NCBI GenBank assembly: GCA_945874355.1
Contig: CAMCGB010000017.1
Coordinates: 1-34,039, forward strand
Source of the DNA: an uncultured Bacteroides sp.
GTDB taxonomy: Bacteria > Bacteroidota > Bacteroidia > Bacteroidales > UBA932
Length of the DNA: 34,039 bases
Direction of reading: 5' to 3'
The position numbers and the translations under genes were made by a program. Below are positions 1-8,656 of this stretch, one piece after another. The notes under the pieces were generated by a model that worked only from the letters and a program-made list of their open reading frames with translations, searched no databases and had not been told where the DNA came from. Position 1 is the first letter of the stretch; each line of letters opens with the position of its first letter.

Positions 1-2
1 TT

Positions 3-77
3 GTGAGCGTCCTCATAGCAGTGCCTACGGTCCGGCTCATTGCGAATACTGTACGCGACATCAGAAATATCGGCTGA
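3..77 (+). CDS. Possible C-terminal tail of an upstream membrane protein (partial)
   Basis: One + strand frame is open from the window edge to a TGA at 75-77. It encodes 24 residues, hydrophobic first (VSVLIAVPTVRL) and then basic. This resembles the last transmembrane helix and short cytoplasmic tail of FtsX/MacB-type permeases, which would fit the efflux genes nearby. An open frame of this length is common by chance, so the call rests only on composition. Confidence 0.25.
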   Translation: MSVLIAVPTVRLIANTVRDIRNIG

Positions 78-84
78 AAATCTG

Positions 85-92
85 TATATTTG
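85..92 (+). promoter_or_regulatory. Candidate -7 element for the Fur-family gene
   Basis: TATATTTG matches the Bacteroidota housekeeping -7 consensus TAnnTTTG exactly. It lies about 58 bp before the ATG at 151. No clear TTG-type -33 box is visible at the expected distance, so this is a partial promoter match. Confidence 0.4.
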
Positions 93-150
93 CGGATAAT
101 GACAAGCCGTCCCGACCAGGCGCAGCACAGCAGAGATATAGATATCAGAT

Positions 151-561
151 ATGGACCAGGTAGAACAGATACTAGAGCAGTCCGGCGTCAAACCCACGTC
201 GAACAGGATACTGCTGATGCGTGAGATTCTCGCCGATCCGCAGCCCTTTACCCTTGCCGATATGGAGGTGAGGCTCTCACCTATGGACAAGTCCACCATA
301 TTCCGCACCCTCTCGACCTTTCTCGAACACGGACTCATCCACGAGGTGGACAACGGCTCCGCCGCCAAAGTCTATTGCCATTGCACCTGTAGCGGCGGGC
401 ACGAACACCCTCATATTCACTTTACCTGCAAGAGCTGCGGCAAGACTTTCTGCATCAAGGGGATAGATACTTCTGTCCTGCCTCAGCCGCAGGGTTTTCT
501 GGTTGAAGAAGTGAATTGCGTGATGAAGGGGCTCTGCCCTTCCTGCCAGCAGAAAGAGTAG
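151..561 (+). CDS. Fur-family metal- or peroxide-responsive transcriptional regulator
   Basis: This 136-residue protein has the length and layout of the Fur/Zur/PerR family. A winged-helix DNA-binding domain covers about residues 1-75, with KSTIFRTLSTF as the recognition-helix region. A metal-binding dimerization domain follows. Visible ligands are the H84/H86/H88/H90 cluster and two CxxC pairs, C93/C96 and C129/C132, which form the structural zinc site known in this family. Fur-type proteins repress metal uptake or stress genes when metal is bound. Sequence alone does not tell Fur from Zur or PerR here. The gene faces the export operon and ends 20 bp from the stop of its last permease, so the two converge. 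The start was chosen because it gives a normal-length N-terminus. Confidence 0.9.
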   Translation: MDQVEQILEQSGVKPTSNRILLMREILADPQPFTLADMEVRLSPMDKSTIFRTLSTFLEHGLIHEVDNGSAAKVYCHCTCSGGHEHPHIHFTCKSCGKTFCIKGIDTSVLPQPQGFLVEEVNCVMKGLCPSCQQKE

Positions 562-581
562 AAGCCCCATGACGACTTTCC

Positions 582-2984
582 TTATTCCGTCTTGATTGCA
601 TCCACAGGGTCGGACAAAGCCGCGCTGAGGCTTCGAAGGGTAACGACAATCAGCGTAACCAGCAGCACTGCTGCAAGGGCAGCGGCAAACACCCAGACGT
701 GGATGGGCATCCTGTATGCATAGCCCCTGAGGTAAGCGTCTGTAATGAGGTAGGCAAGCGGAGCGGCAACGGCAAAGCACACGAGCACTATCTTTATGAA
801 CTTGGCATTGAACATCATCAGGATGTCCGATACTTTGGCTCCGTTCACCCTTCTGATGCCTATCTCCTTGCGCCTGTACTCCGCCTCAAACATCACCAGT
901 CCGAAAACGCCCATAAGGGAGATGACAATTGCAAGCACAGTGAACAGCAGGATTATGCGCGAGGTTTTCTGTTCCTTTACATAATGGGAGTTCAGGGTGC
1001 TGTCAAAGAACTGGACGTCCCATTCGTCCTTCGCTATGGAGGGGTCCATCTCGCTGAGTTGTGTCTTTATCCAGTCTATGAGCGAGGGTATGTCAGCCCC
1101 TTCTGCGGTCCTGATGTAGAGTGTGCTGAGCGTTTTCCAGGAGTGCTGCCCGAAGATGTAGAATGCAAAAGACTCCACTGAGGATGCCAAAGGCTTGAAA
1201 TTGAAATTCTTGCAGAATCCCGCAATCTCCGTTTCACCCCTGTGCCCCTGAACTCTATCCTCAAGGCTAAGTCCGTATTTGTCCCTCGCGGCTTCGTTGA
1301 AGATGAATATCCCGTTTTCGCACTTCTCGTCACTCTCGCTGAAATTCCGGCCTTCAACTATGTCTATACCCATGAAATCCAGGAAGTTCCACTGCACCGG
1401 ATAGCACTGGAAGACCATATTCTTGCCTTTGAACTCCCTTCCCCAGCCCATACGCTCCTCTGCGATGAGATTGCCGTTTGCAAAAGTGATGTCTGCAACG
1501 GCAGGGTTGCTTTTGAGTTTTGAGCTGGCTGTTTTCCTCATATTGGCTATCCCGTAGCTGGTGTTGACCTGCAGGAGCCGGCTGCGGTCGAAGCCCATAT
1601 CGTAATGGAGCATATACTGCCTTTGCATCGTGACGAAGCAGGCGCAGATGATAAGCACAATCGAAACTGTGAACTGGAAGCCTATTAGGCCGATTCTGAA
1701 CGCTTTGCCTTTGGAAGCGGAGCCGAGGCTCCCTTTGAGGGCAAGGGCAGGGGAGAATGAGGTTATGTAAAAGGCCGGGTAGAGCGAAGCGGCGATTGCA
1801 AGTACAAGGCCGCAGATTGCTGTCCAGAGGGCCACTCCGACATTTCGGGAAACCAGTGCATTGCAGACAATCAGCGAGGACAAGGGGGAGTTGCAGAACA
1901 GTTTGACAAGGCCCCAGGCTGCTGCCAGCGAGAGCGCAATCATCAGCCCTGATTCGCAGATTACTCTGCCGATGAGACTGCTTCGGGAGGCGCCGAGTAT
2001 CTTTCTGGTGTTCACGTCCTTGAGACGGAGAGGAACGAGAGCGAAGAAGAAATTGATGAAATTGATGAAGGCTATGACGATAATCAGCACGGCGATAGCA
2101 AGGAGGGTATAGGTCGTGGTCTTGCTTCCGCTTCTGCCCGGGCTGTTGAGAGTCTTGTCGAAATACATCCCGTCAAAAGGGAAGAGCTTTATCTCCAGCC
2201 TGGACTTGCATTCCTCCAGTTCTTCGTCAGAGATGTCTTCCCCTTCGCTCTGGGCCATATTGAGAAAGGTCTTAAGTATATGGTCGAAAGCCATATGCTC
2301 GAACTTCTCCTTGTCCTCCTTCGATTGTAGTTTGACAAAATAGGGGTAGCTCCACTCGCTGAAGTTCTCTATGTTCTGGTCGCCGCAATTCGAGAAATAA
2401 TCAATGCCGTGAAGGTCGCTGTTGGTGGGGTAGTCTTTGAATACTGCAGCTATCTTTAGCTGCCCTGTGGTCCCGTCATCCAGCCTCTGATACAGCACGT
2501 CGCCGGCGTGAAGACCGAGTTCTTTGGCCTTTGACTCGCTGAAGATAAGATCTGTCCATTTCGAGAGCTCCTCCACTCTGCCTTCCACCGCTTCGAATCC
2601 GAATACCGACAGGGCTCCCTGCGAGAGGTTGCTTGCCTTAAGGGTGATGGTTCCGCTTCCGTCCTCGCCGCGGCTCAATTGGGTCGTTTCACTTGAGCCG
2701 GCAAGGTATATCATACCGCCGCACTCCACGCCGGGAACATTATCTATCGCCGCTTCGCACAGGGGACGGGATAGGGTGGACATCCAGTTGCCCGGAGTAA
2801 ACCAGTCGGGCATTGCCAGAGCGAATATCCTGTCGGAGTCTTTGACTTTTTTGTTGTAGCCCAGGTCGTAGTGCACCTGTACCATAATAATGTACAGGGC
2901 GGCAAAGGCCATTGCCATTCCTATGATGTTCAGCAGTTTGGAGACGGCCGAACTTTTTCCTCCCGTTATTCTTCCAATTGACAT
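582..2984 (-). CDS. FtsX/MacB-type ABC transporter permease (third permease of the operon)
   Basis: This 800-residue inner-membrane protein has the two-halved layout of large Bacteroidota FtsX-family permeases. An N-terminal helix (about residues 17-36) precedes a MacB-like periplasmic domain. An FtsX helix bundle (about 290-420) carries the signature NTRKILGAS. A second helix/periplasmic unit follows, then a last FtsX bundle (about 680-790) with GIRRVNGAK. It ends in the family-typical DPVDAIKTE. MacB-like permeases do not carry substrate through the membrane; they drive periplasmic conformational work, passing lipids, peptides or drugs to an adaptor and TolC. No ATPase is fused, so it must use the one encoded at 5521-6201. 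It is the distal gene, separated from permease 2 by 184 bp holding a repeat element and a hairpin. Confidence 0.9.
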   Translation of the reverse strand: MSIGRITGGKSSAVSKLLNIIGMAMAFAALYIIMVQVHYDLGYNKKVKDSDRIFALAMPDWFTPGNWMSTLSRPLCEAAIDNVPGVECGGMIYLAGSSETTQLSRGEDGSGTITLKASNLSQGALSVFGFEAVEGRVEELSKWTDLIFSESKAKELGLHAGDVLYQRLDDGTTGQLKIAAVFKDYPTNSDLHGIDYFSNCGDQNIENFSEWSYPYFVKLQSKEDKEKFEHMAFDHILKTFLNMAQSEGEDISDEELEECKSRLEIKLFPFDGMYFDKTLNSPGRSGSKTTTYTLLAIAVLIIVIAFINFINFFFALVPLRLKDVNTRKILGASRSSLIGRVICESGLMIALSLAAAWGLVKLFCNSPLSSLIVCNALVSRNVGVALWTAICGLVLAIAASLYPAFYITSFSPALALKGSLGSASKGKAFRIGLIGFQFTVSIVLIICACFVTMQRQYMLHYDMGFDRSRLLQVNTSYGIANMRKTASSKLKSNPAVADITFANGNLIAEERMGWGREFKGKNMVFQCYPVQWNFLDFMGIDIVEGRNFSESDEKCENGIFIFNEAARDKYGLSLEDRVQGHRGETEIAGFCKNFNFKPLASSVESFAFYIFGQHSWKTLSTLYIRTAEGADIPSLIDWIKTQLSEMDPSIAKDEWDVQFFDSTLNSHYVKEQKTSRIILLFTVLAIVISLMGVFGLVMFEAEYRRKEIGIRRVNGAKVSDILMMFNAKFIKIVLVCFAVAAPLAYLITDAYLRGYAYRMPIHVWVFAAALAAVLLVTLIVVTLRSLSAALSDPVDAIKTE

Positions 2985-3047
2985 TGTTCTTGAACTTGTT
3001 TTTGTCTTTATCTTTATCTCTATCGTAGTTTGTTATTCTTATTTCCA

Positions 3048-3066
3048 AGGCACTGCAGCAGTGCCT
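3048..3066. other. Stem-loop between permease genes 2 and 3
   Basis: AGGCACTG (3048-3055), CAG loop, CAGTGCCT (3059-3066): an 8-bp perfect stem with a 3-nt loop. On the operon (-) strand no T-run follows, so it is not a standard terminator. It could stabilise or attenuate the message before the distal permease gene, whose start is 63 bp further on. Confidence 0.5.
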
Positions 3067-3082
3067 CCAGACATATCGAGCT

Positions 3083-3179
3083 GCAAAGATTTCTCGACTC
3101 CGCAGTTCGTGCTCCGCTCGAAATGACACAAAGCGGTCATTTCGACCAAGCGAAGCGCATGGAGAAATCTACTCTTTGC
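3083..3179. repeat. Intergenic inverted-repeat element, copy 1
   Basis: Two oppositely oriented half-elements face each other. The outer arms are AGATTTCTC (3087-3095) and GAGAAATCT (3162-3170). GCAAAG (3083-3088) and CTTTGC (3174-3179) extend the pairing. The inner arms are CGAAATGAC (3119-3127) and GTCATTTCG (3136-3144). The half at 3136-3170 shares GTCATTTCGACCAAGC and GGAGAAATCT with the element at 32611-32644. The right end overlaps the last codons of permease 2. Similar dispersed TCATTTCG/GAGAAATCT repeats are familiar from Bacteroidota genomes. Confidence 0.75.
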
Positions 3180-5517
3180 GCAAGGTCTCTACCGGATTTG
3201 CCCGCACAGTCTTCAGCGACATCACGGCGACTATACCGAGCGTCAAAAGCGAAATGAGAGCAAAAGCGAGTGCAAATTCCGCTCCGTTCAGACCCACCCT
3301 GCAGACAAAGTTCTGCTGCCATCTTCCGGCAAGCACCCACGCTATAGGTGCGGCCAGAATGAACGAAAGCGCAATCTTTTTGCAATAGCTCATCAGCGCA
3401 TCCCGGACCAGAGGAGAGTTGTCTGCCCCAAAGACCTTACGGATTGCAATGTTGCGACGGCTGTACTGCAGGTCCAGCAGCACCTGCCCGAAAATGCCGA
3501 TAAGGGAAAGCAGCGCTGCAAGCAGGGCGAAAAGCGAAACCACCTTCTCCTGCTTGATTTCCGGACTGTACAACTCCCCGAGAATGTTGTCGTAGAGTTT
3601 GACCTCAAACAGATAGCCAGGGTCCAGCTCCTTCAGCACTCCCTCAATCTTTTCCACACATTCCCTGCGGTCGAAGCCGTCCGCAAGGCGTATATAGGTA
3701 TATGTCATAGGCAAAGAGCCGTGGGGGAGAGCGATATAGCAGATGGGCGAGATGTCCTGCCTGAGGGAATTGATGCGCAGCTGCCCGGTCTGCCCGATGA
3801 TCTCCAATCCGTCCACCTTGCTCCCCATCTCTATGTCCCCTCCCAGGTCGGCAAAGGCCCGGTTGATGATCCCGCTGCCCTTTGTCTTGAAAGTCTGCGG
3901 GAAATTCCTTCCCTGCTCGATACCTATTCCCATCACATCTAGGAAGTTGGGACTGCAGTAGATGATAAAGCTCCTGATGGGCTTGCCGTTGTAGTCGAAG
4001 GTTGTGGTGTTATATACATCCCCCGAACCCATACATTCCTGGGCGAAGGCCACATCTTCCACCTCAGCAAGCGACGAGAGCCTGCCTTTCAGCCAATCGG
4101 CACTCTTTGCATATTGGGTCTGTGAGATTTTCACCACTGCCACCTTGTCCTTGTCGAAGCCGTTGTCGGAAGCGAGCATATACTTGTTCTGCCTGTAGAT
4201 TGAGATAACGAAAACAAGAAGAACGAAGGAGACAGTGTATTGAAGGACCATCATCACTGTCCTGAACCGCTTGCCTGAGAGCGAGTATTGCATATCCCCT
4301 TTAAGGGCGAAAGCCGCAGGAACACTGGTGACAAAGATGCTGGGGAACAATCCGGCTGCAAGTCCTATCAGAAGGGCCGTAAGGGCAGAGGTCAGAATCA
4401 GAAGTTTCTGCCCGCCGAATCGGAATGGCATATCCAGAAGTCCTTCTGAACAGAGCAGGGAGCTGATATACGGGATGGCTAATAGAGCAAGGGTATAGGC
4501 GGCGAGGCTGAACAGTACAGCTTCGAGGATAAGGCCTGCGCGAAGGGAAGAATTGCCGCTGCCGAGCACCTTTCTGGTGTTGATGTTTTTGACGCGCATA
4601 GGTGCGAGGGCGGTGAAAAATGTCGTGTAGTTGATACCGCCGATCAGCAGAACCAGGATGGAGATGCAAATCAGTATCCACATCTGACTGCGGCTGCCGG
4701 TTTTGTATAAGGTATTGCCTGCATCAGCGTAGTAAATGCTCTCCACGGGGGTCAGTTCGATTTCTGTAAGCCAGTCGCTGTCCCCGTAGTCCATCGTCGT
4801 GTTGAAGTCCCGCTCCACTGCCTCCTTGTTGTCTGCACTGTCCAGCAGCAGGTAACAATTGAAGTTGGCGCCGCCATAGCTGCCCTTGTTTATGTCTCCG
4901 ACATTGATGTATATATCGTTGCCTATCTGGGAGTTCCGGGGGAAATCCTTATATACTGCGCCGATTATCATCTCCTGCCCCCTGTCATCCCCGAAAAGGT
5001 TCTGCTCGTTGTAGTGCAGCACTTTCCCAAGGGCCGAGTCCTTTCCGAAGAGCTTCTCTGACAAGGACAGGGGAATCGCCACGGTACGCGTGTCTTCCAG
5101 GGCATCTGCGCTTCCTTCAGCAAATTCGGCTCCGAACACCTTGAACAGCTCGGGATACACTATGTTTATCGTGCTTTTGAAGCTCTCGTGCTCCCGAGAG
5201 TCCTGCTGCTCCACATTGAAGATGACGCTCCCGATGAAGGGGCAGGTGATGCTTCCCGCTTCGATATGGGCAGAGCAGCCGATGATGTCGTCTGCATAGC
5301 CTCTGGGCAGTATGGTCCTGAAGACATCGTCCCTGTCTATGCCCAGTTTGTCCACACGGAAAATCCGTCCCGAGGTGGGATGATTGCGGTCGAATCCGGC
5401 CTGGTAGCTGACCTGGACCATCAGGACCATAAAAGCCGTGAAGCCCAGAATCAGCCCGATGAAATTCATAATCATCGCAAGCGGATAGCGGCGCAGTATG
5501 GATAGGAAACTTTTCAT
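3169..5517 (-). CDS. FtsX/MacB-type ABC transporter permease (second permease)
   Basis: A 782-residue paralogue of its two neighbours. An N-terminal membrane helix (about residues 12-34) is followed by a MacB-type periplasmic domain. A first FtsX bundle (about 280-410) contains NTRKVLGSGNSS, then come a second N-terminal-like helix and periplasmic domain. A final FtsX bundle (about 655-780) contains IAIRKVFGAD, and the protein ends in NPVETLRKE. Its ATG is 3 bp downstream of the ATPase stop codon, which suggests translational coupling and a direct partnership with that ATPase. The stop codon lies inside a dispersed intergenic repeat. The substrate cannot be read from sequence; this class exports peptides, lipids, antibiotics or lipoproteins. 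Confidence 0.9.
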   Translation of the reverse strand: MKSFLSILRRYPLAMIMNFIGLILGFTAFMVLMVQVSYQAGFDRNHPTSGRIFRVDKLGIDRDDVFRTILPRGYADDIIGCSAHIEAGSITCPFIGSVIFNVEQQDSREHESFKSTINIVYPELFKVFGAEFAEGSADALEDTRTVAIPLSLSEKLFGKDSALGKVLHYNEQNLFGDDRGQEMIIGAVYKDFPRNSQIGNDIYINVGDINKGSYGGANFNCYLLLDSADNKEAVERDFNTTMDYGDSDWLTEIELTPVESIYYADAGNTLYKTGSRSQMWILICISILVLLIGGINYTTFFTALAPMRVKNINTRKVLGSGNSSLRAGLILEAVLFSLAAYTLALLAIPYISSLLCSEGLLDMPFRFGGQKLLILTSALTALLIGLAAGLFPSIFVTSVPAAFALKGDMQYSLSGKRFRTVMMVLQYTVSFVLLVFVISIYRQNKYMLASDNGFDKDKVAVVKISQTQYAKSADWLKGRLSSLAEVEDVAFAQECMGSGDVYNTTTFDYNGKPIRSFIIYCSPNFLDVMGIGIEQGRNFPQTFKTKGSGIINRAFADLGGDIEMGSKVDGLEIIGQTGQLRINSLRQDISPICYIALPHGSLPMTYTYIRLADGFDRRECVEKIEGVLKELDPGYLFEVKLYDNILGELYSPEIKQEKVVSLFALLAALLSLIGIFGQVLLDLQYSRRNIAIRKVFGADNSPLVRDALMSYCKKIALSFILAAPIAWVLAGRWQQNFVCRVGLNGAEFALAFALISLLTLGIVAVMSLKTVRANPVETLRKE

Positions 5518-5520
5518 CCT

Positions 5521-6201
5521 TTAGAGTTCGTTCTTTACGTCACTTACAATGGCTCCGTCGAAGAGGTTGATGATGCGCTGGGCCATAGAAGCGTCTTTCT
5601 GTGAGTGGGTTACCATCACGATGGTGGCTCCTTCGCGGTTCAGCTCCTGGAGCAGTTCCATCACCTCCCTGCCGTTCTTGGAGTCGAGGTTGCCGGTAGG
5701 CTCGTCGGCCAGGATCAGTTTCGGACCTGCCACGCAGGCACGGGCGATGGCGACTCTCTGCTGCTGACCTCCGGAGAGCTGCTGCGGGAAGTGCTGGGCG
5801 CGGTGGCTGATGTTCATCCTCTTCATCATTTCGGTGACCTTGGCCTTGCGCTCCGAAGCAGGAATATCGAGGTAGCGCAGGGGCAGCTCGATGTTCTCAT
5901 ATACGTTCAGCTCGTCGATGAGGTTGAAGCTCTGGAAGACGAAGCCGATGTTGCCCTTGCGGAACTTGGTGCGGTCCTTCTCCTTCAAATTGGCGACTTC
6001 CGTACCGGAGAACATGTAAGACCCGCTGGTGGGGTTATCCAAAAGACCCAGAATGTTCAGAAGGGTTGATTTTCCGCATCCGGACGGGCCCATAATGGCT
6101 ACGAACTCGCCGTCGCCAATCTCAAATGAAACATTGTTCAACGCTGTGGTTTCGATTTCTTCTGTGCGGAACACTTTGCACAGGTCTGTTACTTTAATCA
6201 T
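5521..6201 (-). CDS. LolD/MacB-type ABC transporter ATP-binding protein
   Basis: This 226-residue cytoplasmic nucleotide-binding protein is full length for the LolD/MacB/FtsE class. It has Walker A GPSGCGKST (residues 38-46), a Q-loop in FVFQSFN (near residue 90), the ABC signature LSGGQQQR (near 142-149), Walker B LILADEP followed by the D-loop TGNLDS, and the H-loop histidine in VTHSQ. All catalytic motifs are intact. It is the only ATPase in an operon with three FtsX-type permeases, so one ATPase probably serves more than one permease dimer. It lies 25 bp after permease 1 and 3 bp before permease 2. Confidence 0.96.
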   Translation of the reverse strand: MIKVTDLCKVFRTEEIETTALNNVSFEIGDGEFVAIMGPSGCGKSTLLNILGLLDNPTSGSYMFSGTEVANLKEKDRTKFRKGNIGFVFQSFNLIDELNVYENIELPLRYLDIPASERKAKVTEMMKRMNISHRAQHFPQQLSGGQQQRVAIARACVAGPKLILADEPTGNLDSKNGREVMELLQELNREGATIVMVTHSQKDASMAQRIINLFDGAIVSDVKNEL

Positions 6202-6226
6202 AACTGTTTATGTTTATTTTGTTATA

Positions 6227-8611
6227 CTATTCTGTTCTGATGCTGTCGGCGGGATTTCTGCGAACGGCGCTGACTGTCTGCCAAAGCACTGACAGCACTG
6301 CAATCAGAAGTGAAGCCGCGCAGGTGAGAAGGAATATCCAGGCCGAGAGCGGAATATGGTAACTGAAGTCCTGAAGCCAGCGCCGGGCGATGAAAAACGA
6401 CAGCGGCACTGCTACAAGGCATGAGGCGAGCAGCGGGGCGCAGAACCTTGTAACCATCAGAAGGATGACCTCCCTGACACTGCCGCCCATAATCCTTCTT
6501 ACGGCCACTTCGCTGCGGCGCTGACGGATGAAAAAGAGCGACAGCCCGATGAAGCCGAAAATCGAAATCACGAGAGCTATGACGGTGAACATCAGGACGA
6601 TATGAAGCACATTACGCTCTTCTTCAAACTGCGCCGCTACCTCGTTCTCCAGATTCTGAACTATCCAGTCAGCGTCTCTTTTATCAGAAATGACTCCGGC
6701 TACGGCGGCCTTGATGGTCTTGTAGGCATCGGAAGAAGAGTTCATCTTCACAACATAATCTGGCTTGATGAAGCTCCCGGCGTCCTTTGGATATATTACG
6801 AACTCCGGCACTTCGCGAAGAATATTGCCTTTGTGGAAGTCCTTTATGACTCCGGCTATCTGATCAATCTCGTTCGAGCGCCATTTCAGCTCACGGTCCG
6901 AGTCGGAGAAGTTGAATGCCCGGTACATCTTCTCGTTGATGTACACGCCGCCTTCGGGGACTCCATAGTCCTTCAGGACCTGCACTCCGTAGATATCCAT
7001 AGCTGTTTTGTCAAGGCTCGCCTGATATATCAGATGCCTTGCTCCCTGAGCATCCCGCATCGACCTCATCGACGACATTCCCATAGACAGGCAGCTGCCA
7101 TTGCTCCTCCCTATGCTTTCAACGCAGGGAAGCTGCTCGAGTGCAGACAGTACCGCCTCGTTGTCGTCTTCGTCCGGGGTGATGAAAAGGATGTCCTTGC
7201 TGTTGACTCCGAGCGGAGCATTGACAAGAGCATTGATTTGGAGCGCTACCACGAGCGACAAAGTGAGCATCACGATGGTGATGACATTCTGCAGGCTTAT
7301 GAAAACCTTGCTGAAGACCATCTTGGACCTGTAGCGGAAGGATCCCTTGACTACATCAATAGGCTTGTAAGAGGAAATCTGGACTCCGGGGATGATTCCG
7401 GCAAGCAGCCCGGTCGCGGCAATGAAGCCCAGGCAGGTGAGAACTGTTCCGGGGGTGAAATCGTTCTGAAGCATAATCCTTCCGCGGAACATCGAAGAGA
7501 ACTCGTCCTGGAAGAGGAATGCAAGCCCAAGGCCTATGAGGAAGGACAGCAGCACGATGAGAACAGATTCGCCTACAAGCTTGCTGATTACCTCCCTGGG
7601 ACTGCTGCCCAGCAGCCTTCTGGTAGCCATCTCTTTGGCTCTCATACCGGTATTGGCCACGGTGAGGTTGATATAGTTGGTGACAGCGAAGAAGAGGATG
7701 GCGATGATGGCGCTGAGCAGTATGACCAGCAGACCCTTGTCGCCCTTTTCCAGCCCAAGGCCGTCGTTCTGGGGATCGAACATCACTTTGCGCAGGGGAG
7801 TGAAACTTGCCGTGGTTTTAGTGATGTCTATGTCGAACTCCATCATAGGCACAGCATTGTTGAGCTCAGACCAAATCTCGTCGGCCTTGTCCTCGAGGCT
7901 CACTCCTTTTTCGAGCAGGTAGAAGGTCTTGAAGCAGCCGTGGCTGGTGCTTACAAACACATCGCTGGTCATATTGAAGCCCAGAATCTGAGGGTGCCTG
8001 CCCATAGAAGCGATGACCTTTGTGCTGCCCGGAAGAACGGTCTTGTCGAAGTCTTTGACCACCCCGCTTACCGTATAGACCAGTGTGCTGTCGTAAGGGT
8101 TGTCTCCGTCCAGGTATACATTACGCTCGCCTATGATGCGAAGAGGCTCTCCCATAGGGTCTTTGCCGGGGAAGATGGCATCTGCAAGGCTCTTGGTGAT
8201 GACGCATCTGTCCGGTGAAGACAGGGCGGTGGAGGGGTCGCCGTAGAGGAAGTCGTAGGAGAATAGTTTGAAAAAGCTTGAGTCGGCCATCAGGACGGGG
8301 TTTCCGTCGAAGTCTTTGTAACTTTCCTTCTCCGAGCGTATTACGGCGCCGTTGCTGACTATGCAGCAGGTGTTCTCGATTTCCGGGTGCTTGCGGCCTA
8401 TCTCCCGGGAGGCCTCCGGCCAGGACATATAGTCGCCCGAGCGGCCCATCAGCACTATACGGTCTTTGTTCGGCTGGGAAGAGTCAGTGCTGAACTGCCT
8501 CCAGGTATAGTCGCCAATCAGGATGACAAACATCAGCGCCACCGACAATCCAAGGATGTTGATCAGGGTGTAATAGGGGTTTCGCTTCAGGAATCTGAAG
8601 AAACTTTTCAT
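6227..8611 (-). CDS. FtsX/MacB-type ABC transporter permease (first permease)
   Basis: A 794-residue inner-membrane protein. The N-terminus (NPYYTLINILGLSVALMF, about residues 10-30) is a typical first helix, followed by a large MacB-like periplasmic domain. The first FtsX bundle (about 285-420) carries MATRRLLGSSPREV, and the last (about 670-785) carries VAVRRIMGGSVREV. The C-terminus NPADSIRTE fits the family. It lies 45 bp after the adaptor gene and 25 bp before the ATPase gene. The operon setting implies a tripartite MacAB-TolC-like pump in which the permease couples cytoplasmic ATP hydrolysis to substrate transfer in the periplasm. A 538-codon open frame on the opposite strand is a coding-bias shadow. 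Confidence 0.92.
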   Translation of the reverse strand: MKSFFRFLKRNPYYTLINILGLSVALMFVILIGDYTWRQFSTDSSQPNKDRIVLMGRSGDYMSWPEASREIGRKHPEIENTCCIVSNGAVIRSEKESYKDFDGNPVLMADSSFFKLFSYDFLYGDPSTALSSPDRCVITKSLADAIFPGKDPMGEPLRIIGERNVYLDGDNPYDSTLVYTVSGVVKDFDKTVLPGSTKVIASMGRHPQILGFNMTSDVFVSTSHGCFKTFYLLEKGVSLEDKADEIWSELNNAVPMMEFDIDITKTTASFTPLRKVMFDPQNDGLGLEKGDKGLLVILLSAIIAILFFAVTNYINLTVANTGMRAKEMATRRLLGSSPREVISKLVGESVLIVLLSFLIGLGLAFLFQDEFSSMFRGRIMLQNDFTPGTVLTCLGFIAATGLLAGIIPGVQISSYKPIDVVKGSFRYRSKMVFSKVFISLQNVITIVMLTLSLVVALQINALVNAPLGVNSKDILFITPDEDDNEAVLSALEQLPCVESIGRSNGSCLSMGMSSMRSMRDAQGARHLIYQASLDKTAMDIYGVQVLKDYGVPEGGVYINEKMYRAFNFSDSDRELKWRSNEIDQIAGVIKDFHKGNILREVPEFVIYPKDAGSFIKPDYVVKMNSSSDAYKTIKAAVAGVISDKRDADWIVQNLENEVAAQFEEERNVLHIVLMFTVIALVISIFGFIGLSLFFIRQRRSEVAVRRIMGGSVREVILLMVTRFCAPLLASCLVAVPLSFFIARRWLQDFSYHIPLSAWIFLLTCAASLLIAVLSVLWQTVSAVRRNPADSIRTE

Positions 8612-8656
8612 TGCGGTGTGTCTATATACAATTGTTTCGTTCTGCTTTATTCAGGG

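Noticed and set aside
277..780. 167-codon frame on the - strand across the Fur-family gene
   Set aside because: Overlaps a certain gene over most of its length; Cys/Arg-rich composition is typical of a shadow.
6602..8218. 538-codon open frame on the + strand
   Set aside because: It lies wholly antisense to the first permease, has no recognisable domain or signal, and its composition follows the codon bias of the real gene.
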